Below are positions 26,932 through 36,406 of a stretch of DNA of 64,000 bases, one piece after another. The stretch comes from Rhizorhabdus dicambivorans (GTDB lineage: Bacteria; Pseudomonadota; Alphaproteobacteria; Sphingomonadales; Sphingomonadaceae). The stretch is from contig NZ_CP023449.1 in NCBI RefSeq assembly GCF_002355275.1, forward strand, positions 3,698,001 through 3,762,000, in the 5' to 3' direction. A program made the position numbers and the translations under genes. Below the pieces are notes generated by a model. The model was not told the DNA's origin and made no database searches. It saw nothing but the letters and a program-made list of their open reading frames with translations. Numbering within the stretch: position 1 is the first letter of the stretch; every line of letters begins with the position of its first letter.

Positions 26932-27300
26932 ATGGCCATGCTGTCGCCCCGCCGGATGTCTCCGCCGATACTGTGCGCCGTTGTCGCGATCGCGGGCGGC
27001 TTGGCCGCCGGCATGGCGACGGTCAACGGGCTCCACCAGAAGGTCTACGGCCCTGCCGAGGCACCTTCATTGTTCGCCCGCGCCGAGGCGGCGACTTTCG
27101 GCGAGGAGGATGGGCGGGGCCGGTTGGACGATTCCCGCGGCGGCTCTGACAGCGACACGGTGGCGCAATGCGATCGTTGCTCCGAACGCGACCTCGGCTA
27201 TCGCTGGGCGGTGCTGGCCGCGATCAGCGTGCCCGATCAATGCCCCAGCGACAGCTGGGGCTTCCGGCGCGGCTGCCTCGACTATGTCGGGGGAATTTAG
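26932..27300 (+). CDS. Small membrane-anchored protein with conserved-looking cysteines (unknown)
   Basis: A 122-residue protein with a single N-terminal TM helix (about residues 12-33, ILCAVVAIAGGLAAGM). The rest is a soluble tail with a CDRC pair and two further cysteines near the C-terminus (GYRWAVLAAISVPDQCPSDSW, RRGCLDYV). I do not recognise the family; the aromatic C-terminal block looks like a domain, perhaps redox-linked or metal-binding. ATG 26932 or 26938 are both possible; no strong RBS is seen. Its stop overlaps the convergent rnhB stop. The upstream region is the GANTC cluster shared with ccrM, so it may be cell-cycle regulated. Confidence 0.6.
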   Translation: MAMLSPRRMSPPILCAVVAIAGGLAAGMATVNGLHQKVYGPAEAPSLFARAEAATFGEEDGRGRLDDSRGGSDSDTVAQCDRCSERDLGYRWAVLAAISVPDQCPSDSWGFRRGCLDYVGGI

Positions 27301-27899
27301 CCGAACAGCGAATATTGCGCGATCGGTGCGAAGCTCTTGCGGTGGAGCGGCGAAGGACCCAGCCGCGACAGCGCATCGAGATGTGCGGGCGTGCCATAGC
27401 CCTTGTTCTGCGACCAGCCATAGCCGGGATGATGCGCGTCATAATCGGCCATCATCCGGTCCCGCTCTTCCTTGGCGATGATCGACGCGGCGGCGATCGA
27501 CATGCAAAGCGCGTCGCCCCCGATCACCCATTGCGACGGGCGGCTCCAGCGCGGCAGGCGGTTTCCGTCGACCAGCACCATGGCCGGTTCGACGCCCAGC
27601 GCCGCGACAGCGCGCTCCATCGCCAGCATCGACGCCCAGAGGATGTTGATCTCGTCGATCTCCTCGACCGTGGCGATGCCGACGCCGACATGGGCGACCG
27701 CACGGATCTTGGCGCAAAGCTCGCCCCGCGCGCCGGCATTGAGCTTCTTCGAATCGTCGATCCCCCTGGGCACCCGCCGCCGATCGAGGATCACCGCGGC
27801 CGCGACCACCGGCCCGGCCAGCGGCCCCCGTCCCGCCTCATCAACTCCGGCGAGCGGCAGGGGATGTGGTTTTTCGAGCTTGAAACTGGGGCCGGGCAT
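27297..27899 (-). CDS. rnhB: Ribonuclease HII
   Basis: A 200-residue RNase HII that removes ribonucleotides from DNA and RNA-DNA hybrids. The N-terminal GVDEAGRGPLAGPVVAAAVIL carries the Asp-Glu of the active site and the GRG loop; the family's IDDSKKL, the Asp in VDGN, and the DYDAHHPGYGWSQNKGYGTPAHLDAL block follow. ATG 27899 agrees with the family's start; the longer frame to 28007 has no support. It lies downstream of the EgtD-like gene (10-base gap) on the same strand. Confidence 0.95.
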   Translation of the reverse strand: MPGPSFKLEKPHPLPLAGVDEAGRGPLAGPVVAAAVILDRRRVPRGIDDSKKLNAGARGELCAKIRAVAHVGVGIATVEEIDEINILWASMLAMERAVAALGVEPAMVLVDGNRLPRWSRPSQWVIGGDALCMSIAAASIIAKEERDRMMADYDAHHPGYGWSQNKGYGTPAHLDALSRLGPSPLHRKSFAPIAQYSLFG

Positions 27900-27909
27900 G
27901 GAACGGCTC

Positions 27910-28974
27910 TTAGCCAATTGATGCGCCGACCTCCAGCAGGTGCAGACTGAACAATTCCCTCGCATCGCACCACATTTCGCGCGGACGGAAACCCGCGCCA
28001 CGGGCAAGCGCCTGGAAATCCTCTACCGAATATTTCCAGCTGTCCTCGACATGCAGCGCCTCGCCCTGGGCAAAGCTCACCATCGATTCGCCGACGCGGA
28101 CCTGCTGCGGCCCGAGGCTGACCAGATCGGCGCGGACGCGACCGCGATCCGCGTCGAAGTGAACTTGATGCTCGAACAGGCGCACGTCGAAATTCGCTGC
28201 CAGTTCGCGGTTTGCCCGGCGAAGCACGTCGAGCACGAGCGCCGCATTGAGCCCATGCGGATCGTCATAGGCCGATTCCAGGATCAGCACGCTCTTGCGC
28301 AGATCGACGCCGATCAGCAGCAGCCCGCCGGGCCGCAGTTCGCGCGCCCAGAGCGAGAGCAGACCCAAGGCCTCGGTCGGATCGAAATTGCCGATCGCAT
28401 TGCCCGGGCAATAAGCGATCCTCCGCCCTCCCCCGGCATTGGGCGGCAGGTCGAAAGCGTTGCGCATGTCGGCGCGCACCGCCTCCACCCACAGCCGGGG
28501 ATAGCGATGCTGGACGCGGCGGGCGTCCTCCAGCAGCGCATCGCGGTCATGGTCGATCGCGACATAGGCCCACGGACGATCCAGGGTCGCGAGCAGCAGC
28601 GCCGTCTGCGCGCTGAAGCCGCGCCCGAAATCGACCAGCTGCGCATCGGGGCCGATCGCACGCGCCAGCTCCACCGCGCGGTCGCGCAATATCTCCAGCT
28701 CGGCCCGCTGCAGATAATATTCGGGCAGCGCGCAGATGCGCCGGAACGCGGGCGAACGCCGGTCGAGCAGCATCTGCCCGGCCAGGCTGCGCGGCGTGCG
28801 TGCGAGGCCCGCCAGGAACAGCGCGCCGAAGTTCGGCGGCGGCGGGCCATGGTCATGAAAAGCGACGATGTCGCCGCGTTGCCGCGGCGCTTCGTCCGAA
28901 GGGAAGTCGGTCAAGCGTGCCTCCAAGCCGGCCTGGGCAGCGCCCCGGCCTGCCGGCCCCCCGACAGCCGACAT
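27910..28974 (-). CDS. EgtD-like L-histidine N-alpha-methyltransferase family protein
   Basis: A 354-residue SAM methyltransferase of the EgtD fold. It has LPEYYLQRAELEIL near residue 85, VDFGRGFSAQTALLL, AIDHDRDALLEDA, CPGNAIGNF (family GS-x-IGNF) and LLIGVDLRKSVLILESAYDD near 240. EgtD makes hercynine for ergothioneine together with EgtB, but no EgtB or EgtE gene is nearby, so the substrate could be different. The glycine motif is unusual (FGRGF rather than GSGxS). The start is uncertain: ATG 28974 has AGGTGG directly before it without a proper gap, so a shorter protein is possible. It forms a likely operon with rnhB. Confidence 0.75.
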   Translation of the reverse strand: MSAVGGPAGRGAAQAGLEARLTDFPSDEAPRQRGDIVAFHDHGPPPPNFGALFLAGLARTPRSLAGQMLLDRRSPAFRRICALPEYYLQRAELEILRDRAVELARAIGPDAQLVDFGRGFSAQTALLLATLDRPWAYVAIDHDRDALLEDARRVQHRYPRLWVEAVRADMRNAFDLPPNAGGGRRIAYCPGNAIGNFDPTEALGLLSLWARELRPGGLLLIGVDLRKSVLILESAYDDPHGLNAALVLDVLRRANRELAANFDVRLFEHQVHFDADRGRVRADLVSLGPQQVRVGESMVSFAQGEALHVEDSWKYSVEDFQALARGAGFRPREMWCDARELFSLHLLEVGASIG

Positions 28975-29102
28975 CCACCTGAATTCATCAAGCTTGTAAA
29001 TAGACTCTGAGTTCTAATGGTTTCCGCTTCGAAAATTGTTTGCGGGTTGCGACACCGTGGCAGGGCCCCGGTGGCACCGATCAGCCGCTGCCGGGCGGTG
29101 GA

Positions 29103-29297
29103 TCAGCAGCATTTCCCGCCGTTGCGGCCGCCGTAGCGCGCCTCCTGCCGGCTCCGGAAGAAGGCGCGTTCATCCATCACCGGCGCGCCGGGATGATGCG
29201 CTGCCATATGGTCGAGATAGGCGCGGTACGAGCTCTGGCCGACCATCAGCCGGCCGGTCTCGGCAATCAGTCCCAGCGCGGCTCCGATCAGGCTCAT
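29103..29297 (-). CDS. ybdD: YbdD/YjiX-family small protein
   Basis: A 64-residue protein of the YbdD/YjiX type, with the recognisable SYRAYLDHMAAHHPGAPVMDERAFFRSRQEARY and a C-terminal GGKCC with two terminal cysteines. Members are encoded next to CstA/BtsT-type transporters in many bacteria and their role is unknown; a part in the transporter's assembly or regulation is a guess. Its start overlaps the stop of cstA (29294-29297), which implies translational coupling. The ORF is too short to carry more than this motif set. Confidence 0.85.
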   Translation of the reverse strand: MSLIGAALGLIAETGRLMVGQSSYRAYLDHMAAHHPGAPVMDERAFFRSRQEARYGGRNGGKCC

Positions 29298-31345
29298 GCC
29301 ATCGCCTCCCCGCCGGGAAGCTCGCGCGCGGTGGGCCGATCGGAGGCCAGCGCCGCAATGCAGGCGCGGATGCCGAACAGCAGGACCGAAAGCAGCACCA
29401 GCATGAACAGCGCGGTCAGGGCGGCATCGATCCGGTCGTTGAACAATATCGCCCGCATCTCCTCCATCGACTTGGCGGGCGCCAGCACCTGCCCCTTATC
29501 GATCGCTTCCTTGAACTTCGCGGCATGGGCCAGGAAGCCGATCTTCGGATCGGGGCTGATCAGCTTGAGCAGGCCGGCCGACAGGGTACACACCAGCAGC
29601 CAGGCCGTCGGCACCATCGTCACCCAGGCGTAGCGGTGGCGCTTCATCCGGAACAGCACGACCGTCGCCAGGATCAGCGCGATCGCCGCCAGCATCTGGT
29701 TGGAGATGCCAAACAGCGGCCACAGCGTGTTCACCCCGCCCAGCGGATCGGTGACGCCCTGGTAGAGGAAGAAGCCCCAAGCGGCGACGCACAGCACCGT
29801 GCCCACCAGCGACGGCAGGAAGCTGCTGGCGTTGCGGAAGGATGGCACGGCCAGGCCGATCAGGTCCTGCAGCATGAAGCGGCAGGCGCGGGTCCCCGCG
29901 TCGACAGCGGTGAGGATGAACAGCGCCTCGAACAGGATCGCGAAATGATACCAGAAGGCCATCATCGCCTTGCCACCGATCAGTTCGCTGAAGATATGCG
30001 CCATGCCGACCGCCAGGGTCGGCGCGCCGCCCGCGCGCGAGATGATCGTCGTCTCGCCGACGTCGCGCGCCATCGCCGTGATGGCGTCGGGGGTGATCGC
30101 GAAGCCCATCGCGCTCACCGCCTGCGCGGCGCTGGCCGGATCGACGCCGACGATCGCCGCAGGGCTGTTCATCGCGAAATAGATGCCGGGATCAATCACC
30201 GAGGCGCCGACCAGCGCCATGATCGCCACCATGCTCTCGGCCAGCATCGCGCCATAGCCGATCAACGGCGCGTGGGATTCATTGGCGATCAACTTCGGCG
30301 TCGTGCCGCTCGCGATCAGCGCGTGAAAGCCCGAAACAGCACCGCAGGCGATGGTGATGAACAGGAAGGGGAACAACGGGCCCGACCAGACCGGCCCGTT
30401 GCCGGCCGCGAACTGGGTGATCGACGGCATCCGCATCGGCGGCGCGACGATCAGGATGCCGATCGCCAGCGCCAGGATCGCGCCGATCTTCAGAAAGGTG
30501 GACAGATAGTCGCGCGGCGCCAGCAGCAGCCACACCGGCAGCAGCGAGGCGACCGCGCCATAGCCGATCAATATCCAGCAGAGCTGCACCGCCGAGAAGG
30601 TGAACATCGGCGCGAGCGTCGCGGATTCGGCGACGTCGCGGCCATAGACGATCGCCAGGATCAGGCCGACCAGGCCGAGCAGCGACACCTCACCGATCCG
30701 GCCGGGGCGGATCCAGCGGCTATAGGCGCCCATCGCCAGCGCCAGCGGAATGGTCGCGGCGACGGTGAACATGCCCCACGGGCTCTGCGCCAGCGCCTTG
30801 ACGACGATCAGCGCCAGCACCGCCAGGATGATCACCATGATCAGGAAGGCCCCGAACAGCGCGATAGTGCCGGGGATCGTGCCCATCTCCAGCCGCACCA
30901 GTTCGCCCAGTGATCGGCCCTCGCGCCGCATCGAGATGAACAGGATCAGGAAATCCTGCACCGCCCCGGCCAGCACCACGCCCGCCAGCAGCCACAGCAT
31001 GCCGGGCAGATAGCCCATCTGGGCCGCCAACACAGGCCCGACCAGCGGCCCCGCCCCCGCGATCGCCGCGAAATGATGGCCGAACAGTACCCGCCGGTCG
31101 GTGGCGACGAAGTCCAGCCCGTCGGCGCGCGTGATCGCCGGCGTCGGCCGTGCCGGATCGAGCCGCAGCACCTTGTTCGCGATGAACTTCGCATAGAAGC
31201 GATAGGCGATCAGATAGACGCAGGCCGCGGCGATCACGATCCACACCGCGTTGACAGTCTCGCCCCGCGCCAGCGCCACGATCCCCAGCGCCACCGCCCC
31301 GAGCAACGCCACCGCGCTCCAACCCATCGCCTTAAGCACGATCAC
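29294..31345 (-). CDS. cstA: CstA/BtsT-family carbon starvation transporter
   Basis: A polytopic inner-membrane protein of 683 residues with about 16-18 TM helices. It shows the CstA motif set: FGHHFAAIAGAGPLVGPVLAAQMGYLPG, DFLILFISMRREGRSLGEL, GPVWSGPLFPFLFITIACGAVSGFHALIASGTTPK and LGVNTLWPLFGISNQMLAA-like blocks. E. coli CstA and BtsT transport peptides or pyruvate. The frame continues upstream to 31411, but GTG 31345 is chosen because GGAGGGGG lies just ahead; the next ATG is 31327. ybdD is coupled downstream. A carbon-starvation promoter was not identified. Confidence 0.92.
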   Translation of the reverse strand: MIVLKAMGWSAVALLGAVALGIVALARGETVNAVWIVIAAACVYLIAYRFYAKFIANKVLRLDPARPTPAITRADGLDFVATDRRVLFGHHFAAIAGAGPLVGPVLAAQMGYLPGMLWLLAGVVLAGAVQDFLILFISMRREGRSLGELVRLEMGTIPGTIALFGAFLIMVIILAVLALIVVKALAQSPWGMFTVAATIPLALAMGAYSRWIRPGRIGEVSLLGLVGLILAIVYGRDVAESATLAPMFTFSAVQLCWILIGYGAVASLLPVWLLLAPRDYLSTFLKIGAILALAIGILIVAPPMRMPSITQFAAGNGPVWSGPLFPFLFITIACGAVSGFHALIASGTTPKLIANESHAPLIGYGAMLAESMVAIMALVGASVIDPGIYFAMNSPAAIVGVDPASAAQAVSAMGFAITPDAITAMARDVGETTIISRAGGAPTLAVGMAHIFSELIGGKAMMAFWYHFAILFEALFILTAVDAGTRACRFMLQDLIGLAVPSFRNASSFLPSLVGTVLCVAAWGFFLYQGVTDPLGGVNTLWPLFGISNQMLAAIALILATVVLFRMKRHRYAWVTMVPTAWLLVCTLSAGLLKLISPDPKIGFLAHAAKFKEAIDKGQVLAPAKSMEEMRAILFNDRIDAALTALFMLVLLSVLLFGIRACIAALASDRPTARELPGGEAMA

Positions 31346-31479
31346 CGCCCCCTCCAGAGCGATTTCAAACAGATGGAAGCATCTGTCCGCTCGGAAATCG
31401 CGGTAAAACAAAGCCGTAGAGCGGCCGTCCTGATACAGTCAGATCGCTGGCCGCTCCAGCCTTATTCGGCATCGACGAC

Positions 31480-32631
31480 TCAGCCGACGATACCCTGCTC
31501 GCGAAGCGCCTGCACCGCGTGGCCTTCCAGCCCGATCAGCGCCAGCACCGCGTCGGTGTCCTGGCCGATGCTTGGCGCGCTGCTCGCGGGCGGCGGCGCT
31601 CCGCTCGACGCATGCGCCGGCCCCGCCACATAGGCGCCGCGGGCGCCCTGGCTGGTCTCGCGATAATGTACGGCTCCGGTCGCGGTAACCTGTTCGGACG
31701 CCAGCACCTCGTTCATCATGCGGACCTCACCGGCCAGCAGCCCGCGCGCCTCGAGCGCGTCGATCCAGGCGCGTCGCGGCCGCGTCGACAATATCCGCCC
31801 GACCACCTCGGTCAGTTCCCCGACATTGGCCGATCGATCCGCGGCGGTCGCGAAGCGTGGATCAGTGGCAAGCTCCGGCTCGCCCGCGATCTCGCATAAT
31901 ATGGTCCAGTCGGGATCCCAGTAGAGGCCCATATACAAGGGGCCGTCCGCGGCCTCGAACACGTTCGCCAGCGGGTTGCGCCCGGCCTGCGCAGCCTGGT
32001 CCAGCATCTTGCCGGTAAGGCTGTACTGCAGGATCGGGCCCGACTGGATGTAGAGCGCCATGTCGAACAGGTTCAAGTCGATATGGTCGATCCGACCGGT
32101 CCGGTCGCGCTTCATGATGCTCGCCATGATCGCCGAGGTGAGCGCCAGCCCCGCCGTCACATCGACGAAGCTGAGGTTCGGGATCAGCTTGCCCTGAATC
32201 TGCACCAGTCCCGATTCCGCCTGGGCCAGGGCATCGACCCCCGCCCGCTTCGCGCCGGGCCCGCTCTGTCCAAAGGCGGAAAAGGACGCGTAGATCAGCT
32301 TCGGGTTGATCGCGGTCAGCTCTTCGCGGCCGAGGCCCAGCTTGGCGACCACGCCCGGCCGGAATGCCTCCACCACCACATCGCTGATCCGCGCCAGGTC
32401 GCGTACGATCCGCACCCCTTCCGGCGCCTTCAGATTCACCGCCAGCGATTTCTTGTTGCAGTTGAACGCCTCGAACACGCCCGGCGTCAACGCGCGGGTG
32501 AAATCGCCCTTCTCCGGCGGTTCGATCTTGATCACCTCAGCGCCATAGTCGGCCAGCAGCTTGGTCGCCGATGGGGCCGCCAGCGCGTGGCTGAGGTCCA
32601 ATATGCGAATGCCTTCCAGTGCTCCGGTCAT
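31480..32631 (-). CDS. CaiB/BaiF family III CoA-transferase
   Basis: A 383-residue CoA-transferase. The family shows ILDLSHALAAPSATKLLADYGAEVIKIEPPEKGD, NKKSLAVNLKAPEGV, RDLARISDVVVEAFRPGVVAKLGLG and YASFSAFGQSGP; the catalytic Asp expected about residue 160-170 falls in the VDALAQAESG region. It moves CoA between an acyl-CoA and a carboxylic acid. It starts at an ATGA overlap with the upstream CoA-transferase (33806-32628), so the two are translationally coupled. In the island this pair would activate an organic acid for beta-oxidation. Confidence 0.9.
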   Translation of the reverse strand: MTGALEGIRILDLSHALAAPSATKLLADYGAEVIKIEPPEKGDFTRALTPGVFEAFNCNKKSLAVNLKAPEGVRIVRDLARISDVVVEAFRPGVVAKLGLGREELTAINPKLIYASFSAFGQSGPGAKRAGVDALAQAESGLVQIQGKLIPNLSFVDVTAGLALTSAIMASIMKRDRTGRIDHIDLNLFDMALYIQSGPILQYSLTGKMLDQAAQAGRNPLANVFEAADGPLYMGLYWDPDWTILCEIAGEPELATDPRFATAADRSANVGELTEVVGRILSTRPRRAWIDALEARGLLAGEVRMMNEVLASEQVTATGAVHYRETSQGARGAYVAGPAHASSGAPPPASSAPSIGQDTDAVLALIGLEGHAVQALREQGIVG

Positions 32632-33806
32632 GGTTCATGTCCCGCTGATGATGGTGTTGCCGTGTCGCGCATGGCGCCGGCGGTGATGAGATCGGCCACC
32701 GTCCGTTCCGGAAAACCCCAGTCGCGCAGCGCATCCCGGTTGTGCTCACCGATCGCCGGAGGCGGCCGCTGGATGGCACCGGGGGTTTCCGAGAAGCGTG
32801 GCGCCGGGCCCGGCTGGAGGATTCCCTCCACGTCGACGAAGGTGCCGCGCGCGGCATTGTGCGGATGCCGGGGCGCCTCATCCAGGCTCAGCACCGGCGC
32901 GAAGCAGACGTCGGTCCCCTCCATCAGCGCGCACCATTCCGCCTGCGTCCTGGTGGCGATCAGCACCGCCATCCTCTCGCGCAGCGCCGGCCAGGCCGCC
33001 TTGTCCATCCGTCGCGCCGGATCGCGATCGTCAAAGCCTGTCTTGTCGAGCAGCAACTGATAGAATTGCGGCTCGAACGACGCGATCGACACCCATTTCC
33101 CGTCGGCGCAGCGATAGGGATTGTAGAAATGCGCGCCGCCATCGGACAGGTTCGCTTCGCGCTCGCCAACCCAGCCGCCGACGGCGTGGCGCCCATAGAT
33201 CATCGACACCATCGATGCGGCCCCATCGACGATGGCCGCATCGACCACCTGGCCCCGGCCGCTATCACGGGCCCGGACGATGCCGGCCAGCAGCCCGAGG
33301 GCAAGGTAGAGCGCACCGCCGCCGATATCGCCCAGCGTCGCGAGCGGGGGCACCGGCCTGTCCTTGACGCCGATCAGGCTCAGCGCGCCGCTGAGCGCGA
33401 CATAATTGATGTCGTGGCCTGCCGCCTGGGCCAGCGGCCCGGTCTGCCCCCAGCCCGTCACCCGGCCATAGACGAGGCGCGGATTCCGGGTCAGGGCGAT
33501 GTCCGGGCCCAGCCCCAGCCGCTCCATCACGCCGGGACGATATCCTTCGATGAGGGCGTCCGCCCGCTCGATCAGGTCCAGGCAAAGGGTCATGGCGGCC
33601 GGGTTCTTGAGGTCGAGCGCGACAGAGCGGCGCCCTCGCCCCATCACCTCGCCCGGGCCGCCGCCGCGCGCGCCAGCCCGGTCGATGCGGATCACGTCGG
33701 CACCGAGATCCGACAGCAGCATCCCGCAGAATGGCCCCGGCCCCTGCCCCGCGAACTCCAGCACCTTCAGGCTGGTCAACGGCCCCCTGCGCGGGCTTTC
33801 GCTCAT
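32628..33806 (-). CDS. Family III CoA-transferase / alpha-methylacyl-CoA racemase-like protein
   Basis: A 392-residue protein of the CaiB/BaiF family, nearer to the alpha-methylacyl-CoA racemase branch: LKVLEFAGQGPGPFCGMLLSDLGADVIRIDRAG, GRGRRSVALDLKNPAA, VMERLGLGPDIALTRNPRLVYGRVTGWGQTGP and AGHDINYVALSGAL with the catalytic-region Asp. Racemases and transferases of this family share these blocks, so racemisation of a 2-methylacyl-CoA and CoA transfer are both possible. It precedes a second CoA-transferase with an ATGA overlap. The start MSESPRRG has no strong RBS. Confidence 0.85.
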   Translation of the reverse strand: MSESPRRGPLTSLKVLEFAGQGPGPFCGMLLSDLGADVIRIDRAGARGGGPGEVMGRGRRSVALDLKNPAAMTLCLDLIERADALIEGYRPGVMERLGLGPDIALTRNPRLVYGRVTGWGQTGPLAQAAGHDINYVALSGALSLIGVKDRPVPPLATLGDIGGGALYLALGLLAGIVRARDSGRGQVVDAAIVDGAASMVSMIYGRHAVGGWVGEREANLSDGGAHFYNPYRCADGKWVSIASFEPQFYQLLLDKTGFDDRDPARRMDKAAWPALRERMAVLIATRTQAEWCALMEGTDVCFAPVLSLDEAPRHPHNAARGTFVDVEGILQPGPAPRFSETPGAIQRPPPAIGEHNRDALRDWGFPERTVADLITAGAMRDTATPSSAGHEP

Positions 33807-33895
33807 CTCGCCTGATCCATCGCGCGCCCAGTCCAGTACGATGGCGGCGCGCTCCCTTTTCCTTCAGGGAAAGCGCCGCCCTGCACCGCCGTCCC

Positions 33896-36256
33896 TTATT
33901 CGCCGCCGAAGCGCTTCGTCAGGGTAAGGCCGAACTGGCGCGGCTCGCCCACGAAGGCGGCGTTGAAGCCGAAGCTGCTGTCGGCCGCGACGCCATTGAT
34001 GAAATATTTCTTGTTCGTCAGGTTCTTGCCATAGACCGCGATGTCGGCATCGATCGCATCGATGGTGGCCGAAAGGCGACCACCGAGCAGGCCATAGCCC
34101 GGCTGCACCACCGTTCCGAGATATTTGGCGGTGGGCGCAAGGTTGACCCTGCTGTTCCAGCTATAGTTGAGCGACGCCCCGGCGGTGCCGAAGGACATCG
34201 GCACTTTATAATCCACGCTCGCCGCCCAGCTATATTTGGGAAACTGGAAATCCTCTCCCGAACGGTCGCCGCTACCGTCGACATATTTCTTGTACTTGGC
34301 ATCGACGATCGCGCCCGACAGGCGGAAGGTGAGCCCGGTCATCGGGCGGACGGTCAGGTCGCCTTCCGCGCCCTGGATGCGGGCCTTGGCCGCGTTGCTG
34401 ATGACACTGGCCAGGTTGCCTGCCGCGGTCGGGATCAGCGCGGTACGCTGGATGTCCTTGTAGTCCGCATAATAGACGGCCGCGTTGAAGCGGACCCTCC
34501 GGTCGAACAGGTCGGTCTTCACGCCGACCTCATAGTCGGTGACGGTCTCGGGCTTGAAGGGGGTGAAGGATTCCACCGAGCCGGCGGTGCCGCGCAGATT
34601 CTGCCCGCCGCCCTTGAAGCCCCGCGCGGTGCGCGCATAGAGCATCGTCGCCTCGGTCGCCTGCCAGTCGATGCTCGCCAGATAGGACGCATCCGAATAG
34701 ATGTTCTTGAACTGCGCCAGGCATTGTCCGCCGATGCGGACCGCGACCGGGATATTGCAGGTCGCGGCCGGGCCGATGAAGTTGCGTGCGCGGATTTGCC
34801 GCAGTTCCTCGGTCCAGCGCAGGCCAAGCGTGGCACGCACCGTGTCGGTCAGCTTGATGTTAGTCTGCCCGAACACCGCCCAGCTGCCGTTCTTCACGTC
34901 CGCGCCGGTGACATTGGGATTGGTTGTCGGATTGACCGTGGCCAGACTGTTCGAGATGGTACCCTCGAAGCCGGTCTCCTCGTTGACATAGGCGCCGACG
35001 ATCCAGTCGAACCAGCTGTTGCCGGAACTGACGAACTGGATTTCCTGGCTCAGGTTGCGGACACCGTTCTGGAAATTGGTGGAGTCGACCAGCGCATAAT
35101 GCGACCCGTCGAACTCGTTCGGGCTCCTCACCTTCGCCCAGCGGGCCGCGCTGATCGACCGGAACTGGAGATTGTCGAGCAGATCGACGCTGAAGTTCGA
35201 CGACACGCCATAGGTCCGCCCCAATATGTTCCGGGCGATATTGGTCGGCGTATCATAGAAAGGCGCGTTCATTTCGGCGACCAGCAGAGGCCGCGCCAGC
35301 GCCGCGGCGGCGTTGATCGCGGCGGCGTTCGCGGTGCGGTTGGCCAGCAGCGCGGGATTGAGCAACCCGGCCTGGATCGCCACCGCGATATAGATCGGCG
35401 CGGTCGCCGGAGTGCCGGCCAGCGTGCTCGGAAGCGGATTGAGAAAAGTCAGCCTCGCGATGGCGCCGCTGCCGGTGGTCTTGGTGTAATCGCCCGACAC
35501 CGCCCAGCGAACCGATCCGCTCTCGAACAGGCCGTTGACGCGGAAGGCGTCCTGGTTCTTGGTGTTGAGTTCGCGCCCGAAGAAATCCTTGCCGAAGCCG
35601 CCGCGCTCGCGATGCGATCCCATGACGCGGATACCGAGCTTGTCCTTGACCAGCGGCAGGTTAAGCACGCCCAGCGCCTCGTAGGTGTCATAATTCCCCA
35701 CGGTGCCGATGACATAGCCGCCGAACTCGCCCAGTTTCGGCTGCCGGGTGGTCACGCTTACGGCGCCGCCGGTATTGTTCTTGCCGAACAGCGTTCCCTG
35801 CGGCCCCTTCAGTACCTCGACCCGATCCGCATCGAGGAAGGCGGTTTCGAGGTTGGAGGTGCGGGCGTAGTTGACGCCATCGACATAGATGCCGATCGGC
35901 GAGTCCGTGGTCAGCAGTCGATCCTGGGCGGAAACGCCACGGATGGTCAGTATCACGGCGGTGGCGTCGCCCGCGCCCACCAGCGCCTGGAAACTCGGCG
36001 TGAGACGCGCGAAATCGCGGAACTCGGAGACATTGGCCTCCTTCATCGCTTCGCCCGTGACGACGCTGATCGCCAGCGGAACCTTCTGCGCGGTCTCGTT
36101 CGTCCTCCGGGCGGTTACGACGATGTCCTCGATGCCCTCCGGCGCGCCCGCCTCGGCGGCGGCTGGCGCAGCGGCCGGTTCCGACTGGCCGGCCCACGCC
36201 GCCTGCGCATGGAACAGCACCAGCGATCCGGCGAGAATGCTTGCACCACCCTTCAT
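33896..36256 (-). CDS. TonB-dependent outer-membrane receptor
   Basis: A 786-residue outer-membrane receptor with a signal peptide (about 1-24), a TonB box-like EGIEDIVVTARR, the plug domain (LTPSFQALVGAGDATAVILTIRGV, VEVLKGPQGTLFGKNNTGGAVSVTTRQP) and a beta barrel ending LTLTKRFGGE. It resembles the large FecA/FyuA-like receptors that sphingomonads use to import organic molecules as well as iron compounds. In this setting the ligand is probably the substrate of the neighbouring CoA-transferase, dioxygenase and SDR genes, but that is inference. GGGAGAG precedes ATG 36256. The last residue is not the usual aromatic one. Confidence 0.93.
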   Translation of the reverse strand: MKGGASILAGSLVLFHAQAAWAGQSEPAAAPAAAEAGAPEGIEDIVVTARRTNETAQKVPLAISVVTGEAMKEANVSEFRDFARLTPSFQALVGAGDATAVILTIRGVSAQDRLLTTDSPIGIYVDGVNYARTSNLETAFLDADRVEVLKGPQGTLFGKNNTGGAVSVTTRQPKLGEFGGYVIGTVGNYDTYEALGVLNLPLVKDKLGIRVMGSHRERGGFGKDFFGRELNTKNQDAFRVNGLFESGSVRWAVSGDYTKTTGSGAIARLTFLNPLPSTLAGTPATAPIYIAVAIQAGLLNPALLANRTANAAAINAAAALARPLLVAEMNAPFYDTPTNIARNILGRTYGVSSNFSVDLLDNLQFRSISAARWAKVRSPNEFDGSHYALVDSTNFQNGVRNLSQEIQFVSSGNSWFDWIVGAYVNEETGFEGTISNSLATVNPTTNPNVTGADVKNGSWAVFGQTNIKLTDTVRATLGLRWTEELRQIRARNFIGPAATCNIPVAVRIGGQCLAQFKNIYSDASYLASIDWQATEATMLYARTARGFKGGGQNLRGTAGSVESFTPFKPETVTDYEVGVKTDLFDRRVRFNAAVYYADYKDIQRTALIPTAAGNLASVISNAAKARIQGAEGDLTVRPMTGLTFRLSGAIVDAKYKKYVDGSGDRSGEDFQFPKYSWAASVDYKVPMSFGTAGASLNYSWNSRVNLAPTAKYLGTVVQPGYGLLGGRLSATIDAIDADIAVYGKNLTNKKYFINGVAADSSFGFNAAFVGEPRQFGLTLTKRFGGE

Positions 36257-36406
36257 GATCCGCTCTCCCTTTTGGATTTTTCAGCTTTATGCCCCGGGTG
36301 AACAGCGCGCCGCCCGGCCCTATCCGTTAACGATCCGGGGAGTTCCGGCCTGGCGCCCGGCTGATTCCGAGCCGACGGTGGCGCCACACCTCTCCCGCTA
36401 ATTTTT

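Noticed and set aside
29036-30913. 625-residue plus-strand frame
   Set aside because: Antisense of cstA and ybdD.
33807-33895. Terminator after the receptor
   Set aside because: The GGCGC..GCGCC arms are imperfect and there is no T-run.
33731-36301. 856-residue plus-strand frame
   Set aside because: Antisense of the TonB receptor and the end of a CoA-transferase; no domain and no sensible start.
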